DNA from: Nanohaloarchaea archaeon PL-Br10_U2g5
Lineage (GTDB): Archaea; Halobacteriota; Halobacteria; Halobacteriales; Haloferacaceae
NCBI GenBank assembly: GCA_001564205.1
Contig: LKMY01000143.1
Coordinates: forward strand, 1 to 5,406
DNA length: 5,406 nucleotides
Direction of reading: 5' to 3'
In this document: positions 1 through 5,313 of the stretch, piece after piece
How positions within the stretch are numbered: the first letter of the stretch is position 1
How the letters are laid out: every line of letters starts with the position of its first letter
Notes under the pieces: generated by a model
Database searches by the model: none
What the model saw: the letters and a program-made list of their open reading frames with translations, nothing else
What the model was told of the DNA's origin: nothing
Made by a program: the position numbers and the translations under genes

Positions 1-80
1 CGCATCACACCGCCTGTCTCAAACACGAGGCGGTCGGGTACTGGGAGAGCGAACCGCTAGAGACGGAGGTCGAGCAATGA
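1..80 (+). CDS. Peptide ABC transporter ATP-binding protein, C-terminal end only (DppD-like)
   Basis: This is the 3' end of a gene that begins before the window; codons run from base 3 to a TGA at 78-80. The 25 visible residues begin HHTACLKHE and end in an acidic tail. The HxxACLxH pattern matches the end of the oligopeptide/dipeptide transporter C-terminal domain, where a late cysteine follows a histidine, just as HRVNCHLY does in the next gene. The stop overlaps the ATG of the dppF-like gene as ATGA, the usual arrangement for the paired DppD and DppF ATPases that together power one peptide importer at the cytoplasmic face of the membrane. Assignment to DppD rests on this position and the short C-terminal motif; no ATPase motif lies inside the window. 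Confidence 0.72.
   Translation, partial: HHTACLKHEAVGYWESEPLETEVEQ
65..70 (+). promoter_or_regulatory. Shine-Dalgarno site for the dppF start at 77
   Basis: GGAGGT lies six bases before the ATG at 77 and matches the archaeal anti-Shine-Dalgarno complement. It sits inside the last codons of the upstream gene, as expected for translational coupling across the ATGA overlap. This supports the start at 77. The other first-of-operon genes in the window show no such site and appear leaderless. Confidence 0.6.
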
Positions 81-1468
81 ACGTGCTCGATCAACTCGAG
101 GAGGTCGAGATGGGGGAGACGCTGTTAGCGGTCGACGGGCTTACCAAACACTTCCAGTCGGACTCCGGGTTCCTCGCCGGGCTGTTCGGGTCCGACTCGG
201 TCGAGGCTGTCGACGACGTCACCTTCGACATCGAGAAAGGCGAAACCATCGCACTGGTCGGTGAGAGCGGCTGTGGCAAGAGCACGCTCGCACGAACGAT
301 CCTACAGCTCATCGAGCCGACGGCGGGCAGTGCGTCGTTCAAAGGGATCGATCTCACGGAACACTCCGAGCGATCGATCCGCCCGCTTCGGCGCGACATG
401 CAGATGATCTTCCAAGACCCGCAGTCGTCGCTGAACCCCCGGATGAAGGTCGGACAAATCATCGAAGAGCCGATGCAGGCACACGATATGTACACCAGCG
501 CGGAGCGCCGCGATCGGGCGAAAGAGCTGCTCGCTCGGGTGGAGCTCGAACCGGGGTACTACAACCGCTACCCTCACGAGTTCTCCGGCGGCCAGCGGCA
601 GCGTATCAACCTCGCACGGGCGATGGCGACGGATCCCGACCTCATCGTCTGTGACGAGCCGGTGTCCGCACTCGACGTGAGCGTGCAGGCACAGGTGCTC
701 AACACGATGCGTGACCTCCAAGAGGAGTTCGGACTCACGTATCTCGTGATCTCACACGACCTCTCGGCGGTGCGGTACATCGCAGATCGCGTCGCTGTCA
801 TGTACCTCGGGCACATCGCGGAGCTGGCGGAGAAAGAGGAGCTGTACGAGAACCCGAAACACCCGTATACGAAAGCGCTGCTCGACGCGATCCCGATCCC
901 CGACCCGCGATCACGCGACGCCCGCGGCACCCTCGAAGGAGACGTCCCCAGTCCGATCGACCCACCGTCCGGCTGCCGGTTCCGGACGCGGTGTCCGTCG
1001 CTCATCAAACCGTCCGAATACGACCTCTCGGACGACGAGTGGGACGCGGTGTTGGCGTTCTCGAGGGGAGTACAGCGCCGCACGTTCGCGCTCGACTATC
1101 CGGGCGAGGACGAAGGGCTTCCCGTACGGGAAGTCGACGAGGCAGTGGATGCCGAGTACTTCCCCACGGGACGACCGTCCGGACCGGTCGGTGAGATGAT
1201 CGGCGAAGCGTGCCGGTCGATTGCCGACCGAGAGTGGACGGATGCGCAGTCGCTCGTCACCGAGCGGTTCGAGCAGGAGTCCGTCTGTGCGACCGACCGA
1301 CCACAGTATGCCGTCGCCGCCGAGGAGGGCACCGGCCGCCATCGCGTGAACTGTCACCTCTACCGGGAGACGGCGATCACCAGCGGCGACGCGAGTCGAG
1401 TTAGCGAGTCGCCGGGTGAAACGGACGCAGCCTCGGCCGAGGGGACAGCACAGACCGGAGACGACTGA
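77..1468 (+). CDS. dppF: Oligopeptide/dipeptide ABC transporter ATP-binding protein, DppF/OppF type
   Basis: This is a cytoplasmic ATPase that drives import of peptides (or another solute such as nickel or a sugar; the ATPase alone does not tell) with a DppD-like partner and two permeases. In the 463-residue product the Walker A motif GESGCGKST is at 62-70, the Q-loop glutamine at 113, the ABC signature SGGQRQR at 170-176, Walker B ending in DEP at 188-195, the D-loop SALD at 197-200 and the switch histidine at 227, so the ATPase looks fully active. A C-terminal oligopeptide-transporter domain follows: [12 protein letters not shown] near 262-273, then GCRFRTRCP at 299-307 and HRVNCHLY at 422-429. 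About 97 mostly acidic residues separate the cysteine pair 300/306 from Cys404, making the protein longer than the roughly 320-350 residues usual in bacteria; long tails like this are, from memory, common in haloarchaea. The start at 77 is supported by the ATGA overlap and a GGAGGT site; Met12 at base 110 is a credible alternative. The gene ends 51 bases from the convergent gene to its right. Confidence 0.93.
   Translation: MNVLDQLEEVEMGETLLAVDGLTKHFQSDSGFLAGLFGSDSVEAVDDVTFDIEKGETIALVGESGCGKSTLARTILQLIEPTAGSASFKGIDLTEHSERSIRPLRRDMQMIFQDPQSSLNPRMKVGQIIEEPMQAHDMYTSAERRDRAKELLARVELEPGYYNRYPHEFSGGQRQRINLARAMATDPDLIVCDEPVSALDVSVQAQVLNTMRDLQEEFGLTYLVISHDLSAVRYIADRVAVMYLGHIAELAEKEELYENPKHPYTKALLDAIPIPDPRSRDARGTLEGDVPSPIDPPSGCRFRTRCPSLIKPSEYDLSDDEWDAVLAFSRGVQRRTFALDYPGEDEGLPVREVDEAVDAEYFPTGRPSGPVGEMIGEACRSIADREWTDAQSLVTERFEQESVCATDRPQYAVAAEEGTGRHRVNCHLYRETAITSGDASRVSESPGETDAASAEGTAQTGDD
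100..105 (+). promoter_or_regulatory. Second Shine-Dalgarno-like site, before an alternative dppF start at 110
   Basis: A second GGAGGT lies four bases before an in-frame ATG at 110 (Met12 of the longer form). The ten-base word GGAGGTCGAG occurs here (100-109) and at the first start (65-74). Starting at Met12 would give the N-terminus [15 protein letters not shown], closer to the usual beginning of DppF-type ATPases. The repeat could also be chance, since GAG GTC GAG simply encodes Glu-Val-Glu in both places. Confidence 0.35.
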
Positions 1469-1519
1469 TCGAGGCGGTCGAACGGTCGGGATCTCGGTGT
1501 CGTCGAGAAGACCGAACGG

Positions 1520-2002
1520 TCACCGGACCGCGAACTCAGCGGTCGCCGTCTTTCGAGGGGCCGTCCCGAGGAAAACCGAGAGCTCGTGTATCCCCGGCGA
1601 GAGCGGTTCGTAGGTCGTTTGGGGTCCCTCACGACGAACTCGACCGTTCCAAGTGTGGTCGTAGCGTCGGGTCTCACCCGGACGAAGCGCGAGCGACCGA
1701 TTTCCGTCAGGCTCGTAAATCCGCTCGTCAGTCGCCTCAGTGAGCCCGTCTATCGCCCAGCCCCACACCCGACGCTCGGCGATCGGGACTTCGATCGGAA
1801 GCGGGAGCCGGTTGTCAACCGTCACGGTCAGAGAGACGTCTTCGCCGGGGGCGTACGTCTCGCGGTCGGTCGATACGCTTATTTTGACCGCCCGACGGGC
1901 GATGGCGCCGGGTATGAGTTTGTCGAGGCCCCGGGAGAACACCGACGGATTGTACTCTTCGGCGAGCGGATCGGCCTCCCGCTGGCCGCGCGACGGATCC
2001 AT
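1520..2002 (-). CDS. Conserved haloarchaeal protein of unknown function, probable BsuPI-like beta-sandwich
   Basis: The 160-residue product has no recognised name. After an acidic N-terminus (1-20), residues 21-40 look amphipathic and basic (FSRGLDKLIPGAIARRAVK). From residue 40 the pattern is that of an immunoglobulin-like beta-sandwich: SVSTDRETYAPGEDVSLTVTV (alternating strands), then DNRLPLPIEVP, VWGWAIDG near 79-86, LRPGETRRYDHTWNG at 106-120 and a final strand pair at 139-160. The 'PGET..Y..TW.G' turn and the 'N..P.P..' strand resemble the BsuPI intracellular protease-inhibitor family; this is read by eye and is a fold-level suggestion only. There is no signal peptide or membrane segment, so a cytoplasmic protein is likely. 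It lies 86 bases downstream of mptD on the same strand and could share its transcript. No Shine-Dalgarno site or convincing TATA box precedes the ATG. Confidence 0.75.
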   Translation of the reverse strand: MDPSRGQREADPLAEEYNPSVFSRGLDKLIPGAIARRAVKISVSTDRETYAPGEDVSLTVTVDNRLPLPIEVPIAERRVWGWAIDGLTEATDERIYEPDGNRSLALRPGETRRYDHTWNGRVRREGPQTTYEPLSPGIHELSVFLGTAPRKTATAEFAVR

Positions 2003-2088
2003 CAGATCAGAGGAGAGTCAGCGGTACGAGTTGAGTGTTGCGGCCGAAACGCGGGAGTCGACACCACGTTCGACAGCCGAACTCGATA

Positions 2089-2433
2089 TCACGCGTTTTC
2101 GACGGACACCAACTCCATCAGCGGATAGCCGTCGGCCATCGCCATTCGGGTGCGAACGGTGACTCCTTCGTAGCGGATCCGCATCTCCACGTCCATCAGC
2201 GAGCCGGTGAGTTCCGTGTAGCCGTTCTCGTGGTCGATAGCGTCGGCGACGCGGTCGTCGTGGAGCTCGACGGTGACCGACTCACAGAACGGTTGGTTCT
2301 CGATCGCCTCCGCCATCGCCGCCTCGAGGCTCCGCGCACTCGACGGACTGACCGGCGTCCCGGCGAACTGGTGATACAGCGACCCGAACTTGATCCCCGC
2401 CTCGAAACACGCCTGCTGGGCGTCGGTTGCCAT
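2089..2433 (-). CDS. mptD: Dihydroneopterin aldolase, archaeal MptD type
   Basis: This enzyme cleaves 7,8-dihydroneopterin to 6-hydroxymethyl-7,8-dihydropterin and glycolaldehyde, the step before pyrophosphorylation on the way to folate (in haloarchaea) or methanopterin (in methanogens). It is unrelated in sequence to bacterial FolB and replaces it in archaea. The 114-residue product is about the normal family length. The N-terminal signature FEAGIKFGSLYHQF..GTPVS (residues 10-29) is the diagnostic block; NQPF at 46-49, GYTELTGSLMDVEM at 71-84 and the C-terminal YPLMELVSV at 103-111 complete the conserved pattern. The first ATG is used: it gives the expected short lead before the signature and has a TATA-like element 23-28 bases upstream, fitting a leaderless transcript. 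The gene is divergent from the deaminase gene at 2566 (132 bases apart) and is followed on the same strand by the 160-residue gene. Confidence 0.9.
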   Translation of the reverse strand: MATDAQQACFEAGIKFGSLYHQFAGTPVSPSSARSLEAAMAEAIENQPFCESVTVELHDDRVADAIDHENGYTELTGSLMDVEMRIRYEGVTVRTRMAMADGYPLMELVSVENA

Positions 2434-2455
2434 ACCGAATCGCGGCGACGGCGGC

Positions 2456-2470
2456 GTAAGAAGCTTCGGA
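2456..2470 (-). promoter_or_regulatory. Probable promoter of mptD
   Basis: Read on the minus strand this is CCGAAGCTTCTTAC: a purine-containing BRE-like CCGAAG followed by a T/A-rich TCTTAC whose last six bases lie 23-28 bases before the ATG. That spacing is typical for leaderless haloarchaeal genes, and no Shine-Dalgarno site is present next to the start. The match to the TATA consensus is only moderate. Confidence 0.42.
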
Positions 2471-2526
2471 GGCCGCCTCGCTCGGTCCCCAGCGAGGACG
2501 GACGGACAGCGCCCGGCACGTCCCCG

Positions 2527-2540
2527 AACCGAAGGCGTTT
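2527..2540 (+). promoter_or_regulatory. Weak promoter candidate for the deaminase gene
   Basis: ACCGAAGGCGTTT, ending about 26 bases before the ATG at 2566, has a BRE-like ACCGAAG followed by a short T-containing core at the right distance for leaderless transcription. The core is GC-rich for a TATA box. A GGGAGG at 2546-2551 is 14 bases from the ATG, too far for a normal ribosome site. Confidence 0.28.
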
Positions 2541-2565
2541 GGTGCGGGAGGCGAGATCAGAGCCT

Positions 2566-3879
2566 ATGAACACCCTGTGTGTCACCGGCGGACGGGTCCT
2601 GCGACCGGACGGTCGCGTGGAGCGGGCGGATATCGTGGTCGATCGCGACGAGGGAACGATCCGCGCGATCGGTGCCCCCGACGAGGTCGCAAACGCGGTC
2701 GACGCGGCGACCGAGACGCTCGACGCCGAAGAGTCGCTCGTGATCCCCGGACTCGTCAACGCGCACACGCACGCCGCGATGACCCTCTTCCGCGGATACG
2801 CCGACGACAAGCCGCTCGACGCGTGGCTTCGAGATGATATCTGGCCGATCGAGGCCGAGCTCACGGCCGACGACATCGAAGCGGGTACCGAACTCGGCGT
2901 CGTGGAGATGATCCGGTCGGGAACGACGGCGTTCGCGGACATGTACTTCGCGATGGACCGGGTGGCCGACGTCGTCGAGCGCGCGGGGATGCGAGCGCGA
3001 CTCGGCCACGGGGCGGTCACGGTCGGGAAGGACGGGGACGCCGCGCACGCAGACGTCGAAGAGAGCCTCGCGGTCGCGAAAGCGCTCGACGGCGCCGCAG
3101 ACGGTCGGGTTCGGACCGCGTTCATGCCGCACTCGCTGACGACCGTCGGAGAGGAGTACCTTCGCGAGGGGGTCGCCGACGCGCGCGAGGCGGGTATTCC
3201 GGTCCACCTCCACGCGAACGAGACGACCGACGAGGTCGACCCGATCGTCGAGCGGCGCGGGGAACGACCGATCGAGTACGCGGCCGACCTCGACGCGCTC
3301 GGTCGGAACGATTTCTTCGCGCACGGCGTTCACCTCGACGAGACGGAGATCGAGCTGCTCGCGGCGGCCGGAACCGCGATCGTCCACTGTCCGGCGTCGA
3401 ACATGAAACTCGCCAGTGGGATGGCTCCGGTCCAGCGGCTCCGCGAGGCCGGCGTGACGGTCGCGCTCGGCACCGACGGCGCCGCCTCGAACAACGACCT
3501 CGACCTCTTCGACGAGATGCGCGACGCCGCGATGCTCGGAAAGCTCGCCGCCGAGGACGCGGCCGCGGTACCCGCCGAGGCGGCCGTCGAGATGGCGACC
3601 GCCGCGGGCGCCGACGCGCTGGGGCTCCCCGGTGGTCGGATCGAACCAGGGGTCGCTGCCGACCTCGCCGTCGTCAACCTTGACGCTCCGCATCTCACGC
3701 CGGTTCACGATCCGGTCTCGCATCTCGCATACGCGGCCAGCGGAAGCGACGTGCGACACACCGTCTGTGACGGCCGAGTGCTCATGCGCGACCGCGAGCT
3801 GCTGACGCTGGACGTCGAGAGAGTACGGGAGCGCGCGGCCGTCGCTGCGAGCGACCTCGTCGATCGGGTCGGTGAGTAG
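2566..3879 (+). CDS. mtaD: Amidohydrolase: MTA / S-adenosylhomocysteine / 5'-deoxyadenosine deaminase family
   Basis: This is a metal-dependent deaminase that converts the adenine ring of S-adenosylhomocysteine, 5'-methylthioadenosine or 5'-deoxyadenosine to hypoxanthine, clearing or recycling SAM by-products in the cytoplasm. The 437-residue product has the usual family length and full set of residues. An N-terminal beta-sandwich strand set precedes PGLVNAHTH (metal ligands His67 and His69). MPHS contains His189, HLHANET contains metal ligand His216 and acid/base Glu219, AHGVHL contains catalytic His253, and GTDGAASNN contains metal ligand Asp304. The C-terminal part (GRIEPGVAADLAVV, 357-370) closes the beta-sandwich. 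These correspond in order and spacing to the characterised Thermotoga enzyme TM0936; the archaeal homologue DadD prefers 5'-deoxyadenosine, so the main substrate here is not settled. The ATG at 2566 is chosen because homology begins there; the frame stays open upstream to 2035 only as a shadow across mptD. The gene ends in tandem stops TAG TAG. Confidence 0.9.
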   Translation: MNTLCVTGGRVLRPDGRVERADIVVDRDEGTIRAIGAPDEVANAVDAATETLDAEESLVIPGLVNAHTHAAMTLFRGYADDKPLDAWLRDDIWPIEAELTADDIEAGTELGVVEMIRSGTTAFADMYFAMDRVADVVERAGMRARLGHGAVTVGKDGDAAHADVEESLAVAKALDGAADGRVRTAFMPHSLTTVGEEYLREGVADAREAGIPVHLHANETTDEVDPIVERRGERPIEYAADLDALGRNDFFAHGVHLDETEIELLAAAGTAIVHCPASNMKLASGMAPVQRLREAGVTVALGTDGAASNNDLDLFDEMRDAAMLGKLAAEDAAAVPAEAAVEMATAAGADALGLPGGRIEPGVAADLAVVNLDAPHLTPVHDPVSHLAYAASGSDVRHTVCDGRVLMRDRELLTLDVERVRERAAVAASDLVDRVGE

Positions 3880-4029
3880 TAGTTGTTGCGTGTCTCGATC
3901 GACCGCGACCTAGTTCGGGAGTAGAGATCTCGGCCTGACGGAGCGGTTGCGTATCAGTGGTCGAGCGGTGTCGCCGGCGGCTGTCTCTCGATCGTCGTGA
4001 GCGCGGTACACGCTTCGAAGACCCCAGCC

Positions 4030-4043
4030 GTTCAGTACTAAAC
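4030..4043. promoter_or_regulatory. AT-rich imperfect palindrome, possible bidirectional TATA-like element
   Basis: GTTCAGTACTAAAC is an imperfect palindrome in which six of seven base pairs match around the centre AGTACT. It stands out as the most AT-rich spot in the gap. On the plus strand ACTAAA and on the minus strand TTTAGT are TATA-like. No gene starts at a suitable distance on either strand; on the minus side a GTG at about 4009 would open only a 33-codon frame with no recognisable product. It could drive an unannotated RNA or be chance. Confidence 0.25.
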
Positions 4044-4104
4044 AGCTGACAGCGGATCGACGGAAAACCCCTCCAAAGCCCCGGCAGCGACGACCACCGG
4101 AAAA

Positions 4105-4242
4105 CGTTCCTGTTCGCCTCGCTCTCAGGCTGTGTCTTCCGAGGTTCCGCTCGCAGGCTCGCGGGACTCGCGCGGCTTGCTGTGTTCCGTGCTCAGTCGC
4201 GGCTCTCCACTCGGTTCGGATCGCCTCGTTACTCGCTCTCGC
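4105..4242. repeat. Low-complexity T-skewed stretch, candidate dispersed intergenic element
   Basis: By hand count these 138 bases contain 39 T but only 8 A on the plus strand, a bias not seen in the flanking genes. Words recur within it: TCGCCTCG at 4114-4121 and 4221-4228, CTCGCTCTC at 4118-4126 and 4232-4240. The appearance, with short C/T/G words such as GCTCGCAGGCTCGCGGGACT, is like the low-complexity sequence I associate with haloarchaeal intergenic regions, but I cannot confirm other genomic copies. No terminal inverted repeats or target-site duplication are evident. Confidence 0.35.
4153..4180. repeat. Hairpin inside the T-skewed stretch
   Basis: The bases can fold into a stem of eleven pairs with a five-base loop (GGACT, 4164-4168): GCAGGCTCGCG pairs with CGCG-(C bulge)-GGCTTGC. 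Two of the pairs, 4156:4177 and 4159:4174, are G-T wobbles, and 4173 is bulged. No T-run follows, so it is not a standard terminator. In sequence this GC-rich and repetitive, a stem of this size may arise by chance. Confidence 0.35.
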
Positions 4243-4253
4243 CGAAACAGCGG

Positions 4254-4871
4254 CTAAGCGTACCCGTCCAGCATGTTCTCGACGTACTTTGCGATCACGT
4301 CGACTTCCAAGTGAACCGGGTCGCCGACCGACTTCTCCGAGAGCGTGGTCAGATCGTAGGTCGTCGGGATGATCGCCACATCGAACTCGTCTGCCCGCTT
4401 CTCGGCGACGGTCAGCGAGATACCGTCGAGCGTCACGGACCCCTTATCAACGAGGTACGCTCCGTGGCCGTCGGGGATCGAGAACGCGAACCGCCAGTCT
4501 TCGCCGACCTGCTCGATAGCGGTCACCTCGGTGACGGTGTCGACGTGGCCCTGGACGACGTGGCCGTCGAACCGCCCGTCTGCGGGCATCGCGCGCTCGA
4601 CGTTGACCGCGTCGCCCTCGCGGACCGCGCCGAGATACGTTTTCGAGACCGTTTCGCTCGCGAGGAACACCTCGAACCAGTCGGTCCCCGTATCGCCTCC
4701 GTCGTCGCCGACCCCGTACTCCTCGACGGTCAGACAGACGCCACTGACGCTTATCGACTGCCCGTGATGGAGGTCATCGAATCCGTCCACGCCGATTCGC
4801 AGCCGAATCCCATCCTCGGTTTCAGTCCGGTTACGGACCGCCCCGGTGTCCTCGACGATGCCGGTGAACAT
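4254..4871 (-). CDS. ribE: Riboflavin synthase, bacterial-type alpha chain
   Basis: This enzyme joins two molecules of 6,7-dimethyl-8-ribityllumazine to give riboflavin and a pyrimidinedione, the last step of riboflavin synthesis, in the cytoplasm. The 205-residue product shows the two repeated beta-barrels of the family: MFTGIVEDTG opens the first, with SVSGVCLTV at 41-49; the linker carries DGHVVQGHVDTV at 103-114; the second barrel has DGISLTV at 149-155. The C-terminal helix EVDVIAKYVENML (189-201) is the usual trimerisation segment. Cys46 and His104/His109 match conserved positions. The start at MFTGIVE is fixed by homology, since the family begins exactly there; the frame stays open 23 codons further upstream but that stretch is promoter DNA. 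A Gly/Asp-rich loop at 53-65 looks like a halophilic insertion. The type is the bacterial one, not the lumazine-synthase-like enzyme of methanogens. The gene is transcribed away from the membrane-protein gene at 4943. Confidence 0.95.
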   Translation of the reverse strand: MFTGIVEDTGAVRNRTETEDGIRLRIGVDGFDDLHHGQSISVSGVCLTVEEYGVGDDGGDTGTDWFEVFLASETVSKTYLGAVREGDAVNVERAMPADGRFDGHVVQGHVDTVTEVTAIEQVGEDWRFAFSIPDGHGAYLVDKGSVTLDGISLTVAEKRADEFDVAIIPTTYDLTTLSEKSVGDPVHLEVDVIAKYVENMLDGYA

Positions 4872-4895
4872 ACCGGTACTGGGGGCGGGTGAGGG

Positions 4896-4905
4896 ATATC
4901 GGTTC
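4896..4905 (-). promoter_or_regulatory. Probable promoter of ribE
   Basis: On the minus strand AGAACCGATATCC places GATAT 25-29 bases before the ATG at 4871, with BRE-like AACC just upstream. No Shine-Dalgarno site is present next to the start (CCCAGTACCGGT), so a leaderless transcript is likely. Confidence 0.5.
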
Positions 4906-4907
4906 TG

Positions 4908-4917
4908 TATCCTTATG
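4908..4917 (+). promoter_or_regulatory. Probable promoter of the small membrane-protein gene
   Basis: TATCCTTATG is T/A-rich and ends about 26 bases before the ATG at 4943, the expected position for a haloarchaeal TATA box of a leaderless gene. The region before the ATG (TACCTCCCAAGC) has no Shine-Dalgarno site. Its core is only about 10-15 bases from the ribE TATA element on the other strand. Confidence 0.5.
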
Positions 4918-4942
4918 CCGGACGAGTTCGTACCTCCCAAGC

Positions 4943-5299
4943 ATGAACCTCGGACTGACGGACATGATCGGGCTGGCGGCGTCGCTGATCTTCGCCATCC
5001 CGCTCGGGAACTACGCCGTCATCCGACTGTTCGATGGCGAGGTCGCGCTCGGTATCGGCCTTCTCGTCGTCGCGGTCGCGATGGTCGTTCTCCCGCAGTA
5101 CTTTCTCGACCCGGGCCGGATCCTCCGTGGCCTCCTCGGGGGACTACTCCCTCGGCAGCTCCGGAACGATCCGCCCGAAGCGGCCGCAGACGGGTCCGCT
5201 GAGAACGATTCGTCTACGGATGACACATCGACAGACAGCGCCTCGGCGAACGACGTGTCGGTCACCGATTCCTCGACGCTCGACACCGCCGAAAAGTAG
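4943..5299 (+). CDS. Small two-helix membrane protein of unknown function
   Basis: The 118-residue product is not one I can name. Residues 7-28 (MIGLAASLIFAIPLGNYAVIRL) and 34-52 (VALGIGLLVVAVAMVVLPQ) are two clear transmembrane helices joined by a tight acidic turn (FDGE). A short amphipathic, basic stretch follows (DPGRILRGLLGGLLPRQLR, 56-74), then a tail at 78-118 made almost entirely of Ser, Thr, Asp, Glu and Ala that is probably disordered. The basic stretch after the second helix suggests that both ends face the cytoplasm. The ATG at 4943 is preferred over one 18 codons upstream because it sits at the right distance from a TATA element and begins directly before the first helix. The gene is divergent from ribE (71 bases between starts) and convergent with the peptidase gene (14 bases between stops). 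A role tied to riboflavin is not supported by the sequence. Confidence 0.78.
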   Translation: MNLGLTDMIGLAASLIFAIPLGNYAVIRLFDGEVALGIGLLVVAVAMVVLPQYFLDPGRILRGLLGGLLPRQLRNDPPEAAADGSAENDSSTDDTSTDSASANDVSVTDSSTLDTAEK

Positions 5300-5313
5300 C
5301 CGTTCTCGACCAA

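Larger units (their letters stand above)
3880..4253. other. Gene-free intergenic region between two 3' ends
   Basis: These 374 bases lie between the stop of the deaminase gene (+) and the stop of riboflavin synthase (-), so both neighbours end into it. I see no tRNA, rRNA or convincing coding sequence. The left part (3880-4029) is unremarkable GC-rich sequence. The middle holds an AT-rich dyad at 4030-4043 and the A-runs GGAAAACCCC and GGAAAACG near 4052 and 4099. The right part (4105-4242) is low-complexity with a strong T-over-A bias and repeated TCGCCTCG and CTCGCTCTC words. There is no long T-tract that would be a clear archaeal terminator for the deaminase gene on the plus strand. Confidence 0.6.

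Noticed and set aside
1510..1521. Inverted repeat GACCGAACGGTC at the end of the 160-residue gene
   Set aside because: Only five pairs with a two-base centre and no T-tract; too small to call a terminator.
1586..2162. Plus-strand frames of 140-180 codons opposite the 160-residue gene
   Set aside because: Composition is basic and irregular, whereas the minus-strand product has a coherent acidic beta-strand pattern.
2035..2565. Upstream in-frame extension of the deaminase gene by 177 codons
   Set aside because: It runs antisense across mptD, is arginine-rich and unlike halophile protein, and homology to the deaminase family starts at the ATG at 2566.
2557..3759. Long minus-strand frame of 400 codons opposite the deaminase
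   Set aside because: It is the mirror of a GC-rich coding gene: Arg/Val/Asp-rich with no domain, while the plus strand has all catalytic motifs.
4005..4011. Possible small minus-strand gene starting at a GTG near 4009
   Set aside because: It would encode only 33 residues with no pattern, and the upstream TATA-like dyad is weak.
4182..4892. Plus-strand frame of 236 codons opposite riboflavin synthase
   Set aside because: It starts in the low-complexity gap and then mirrors ribE; no recognisable motif.
4872..4940. N-terminal extension of riboflavin synthase by 23 residues
   Set aside because: The family begins at MFTGIVE, and the extra stretch coincides with the TATA elements of the divergent promoters.
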